Assembly: GCA_020630795.1 (NCBI GenBank)
Contig: JAHDIK010000010.1
Coordinates: forward strand, 17,609 to 81,608
Direction: 5' to 3'
Length of the DNA stretch: 64,000 bases
Origin: Colwellia sp.
GTDB lineage: Bacteria; Pseudomonadota; Gammaproteobacteria; Enterobacterales; Alteromonadaceae
Shown here: positions 63,250 through 64,000 of the stretch, piece after piece
Numbering within the stretch: the first letter of the stretch is position 1
Layout: the number at the start of each line of letters is the position of its first letter
Position numbers and translations under genes: made by a program
The notes under the pieces: model-generated
Seen by the model: only the letters and a program-made list of their open reading frames with translations
Database searches by the model: none
Told to the model about the DNA's origin: nothing

Positions 63250-64000
63250 TGTTTAGTGTGTTTATAATTTTTCTATTTATTATTGGGTTAGGTTCATTCT
63301 TTTTTGTTGTAAAAAAGAAAAATATGGACTTATGGATTTTTTCGTATTTTAGACAATTGTTTAATAAGCCCGAAGTTAACACCACTAAGCATGTGTTATT
63401 TTGTTTTGTCGACCATTATGAGCCACAATGGCGCAATGATGATATTGATGTCGAGAGAGCACGTGTCGATCGTTGGTTTAAAGATTACCCCTTGATGGCA
63501 GAAAAACACAAAGACTCTGATGGACATATGCCTAAGCATTGTTTTTTCTACCCAGAAGAAGAATATCGCCATGAACATTTAGCAAAGCTTTCGGATATGT
63601 GCTATCGAGGTTTTGGTGAAATTGAAATCCATTTGCACCATGATAATGATACAGCTGAAAACTTTTCTACAGTTATGACAAACTTTGCAAATACTTTGCA
63701 CCATGAACATGGGGCACTGCCAGTGCATCCTGAAACGGGGCAAATCATGTATGCTTTCATTCATGGTAATTGGGCATTGGACAACTCATTGCCAGACGGC
63801 AGTCAATGTGGAATTGATAATGAGTTAAGCCTATTAAAAGAAACGGGATGTTATGTCGATATGACCTTGCCTTCCGCACCGAGCTTGGCGCAAACCTCAA
63901 AAATAAACTCTATTTATTACGCGACTGGTAAACCAGGAGCGTGTAAATCACATGATGATGGAGTAGACGTTGAAAACGGAAAGGCTTCTTCTGGTGATCT
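63249..64000 (+). CDS. Unknown exported/anchored protein, perhaps deacetylase-like (3' end outside window)
   Basis: About 250 residues seen, no stop before the right edge. ATG at 63249 overlaps the previous stop (taATG). One N-terminal helix (about 3-20) is followed by a domain with FCFVDHYEPQWRNDD, EIEIHLHHDNDTAENF and YAFIHGNWALDNS. The VDHYEP start, the metal-like HLHHDNDT and the HGNWAL sequence recall NodB-type deacetylases or similar glycan-active proteins, but I do not recognise a named family. Part of the exopolysaccharide operon. Confidence 0.7.
   Translation, partial: MFSVFIIFLFIIGLGSFFFVVKKKNMDLWIFSYFRQLFNKPEVNTTKHVLFCFVDHYEPQWRNDDIDVERARVDRWFKDYPLMAEKHKDSDGHMPKHCFFYPEEEYRHEHLAKLSDMCYRGFGEIEIHLHHDNDTAENFSTVMTNFANTLHHEHGALPVHPETGQIMYAFIHGNWALDNSLPDGSQCGIDNELSLLKETGCYVDMTLPSAPSLAQTSKINSIYYATGKPGACKSHDDGVDVENGKASSGD

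Overview
The window comes from a low-GC marine gammaproteobacterium of the Alteromonadales (Colwellia/Thalassotalea-like). This is inferred from AT-rich codon use, the lexA - aa3 oxidase - nfuA - comF/bioH gene neighbourhood, the rph/pyrE and yicC genes, and an exosortase-type (XrtA/PEP-CTERM) exopolysaccharide locus. No rRNA, tRNA or CRISPR was seen. Many genes use GTG or TTG starts that are supported by a Shine-Dalgarno sequence.

Layout. Positions 1-2.9 kb hold a partial SDR oxidoreductase, an orphan periplasmic sugar-binding-like protein, an HxlR-type regulator and two small unknown genes. Positions 3.0-3.8 kb hold lexA behind two SOS boxes. Positions 4.2-13.1 kb hold a complete cytochrome c oxidase cluster: subunit II with two fused cytochrome c domains, subunits I and III, CtaG, SURF1, an unknown anchored protein, heme A synthase, heme O synthase and SCO. 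An FNR-like box lies upstream. Positions 13.1-23.1 kb are housekeeping: polysaccharide deacetylase, GNAT, nfuA, an M14 peptidase, comF/bioH, a small unknown gene plus a SprA-like metalloprotease, pyrE and rph. Positions 23.2-27.2 kb hold a thioredoxin-like protein / gluconate dehydrogenase subunit 3 / GMC oxidoreductase operon and a lipoprotein, lying between rph and yicC.

A tyrosine integrase lies directly behind the 3' end of yicC, the known target of SXT-mobilised genomic islands. It is followed by a GNAT, a 52-codon ORF and a hipBA toxin-antitoxin pair. Four palindromic operators, spaced exactly 50 bp apart, precede hipBA. From 32.3 to 40.8 kb are envelope genes: a Cys-containing exported protein, an OmpA-type lipoprotein, a RhaT-like transporter, a DUF748 protein, a PLP enzyme, BolA and an MltA-like protein.

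The last 23 kb are a surface-glycan region. A minus-strand set encodes a 4,6-dehydratase, aminotransferase, acetyltransferase and phosphoglycosyl transferase. It matches the PglF/E/D/C route to an undecaprenyl-linked diacetamido sugar. Divergent from it are an O-antigen polymerase/ligase, a flippase and glycosyltransferases. After a few unrelated genes comes an XrtA-type exopolysaccharide locus: secretion ATPase, beta-barrel, tyrosine autokinase, chain-length protein, export lipoprotein, and, divergently, a second initiating sugar transferase with more transferases. It runs off the right edge, and no exosortase is inside the window.

Most unusual items: the 50-bp-phased hip operators, the yicC integrase with a hairpin that would hide its ribosome site, the direct repeats before the SDR gene, the double SOS box of lexA, and several unassigned small or exported proteins.
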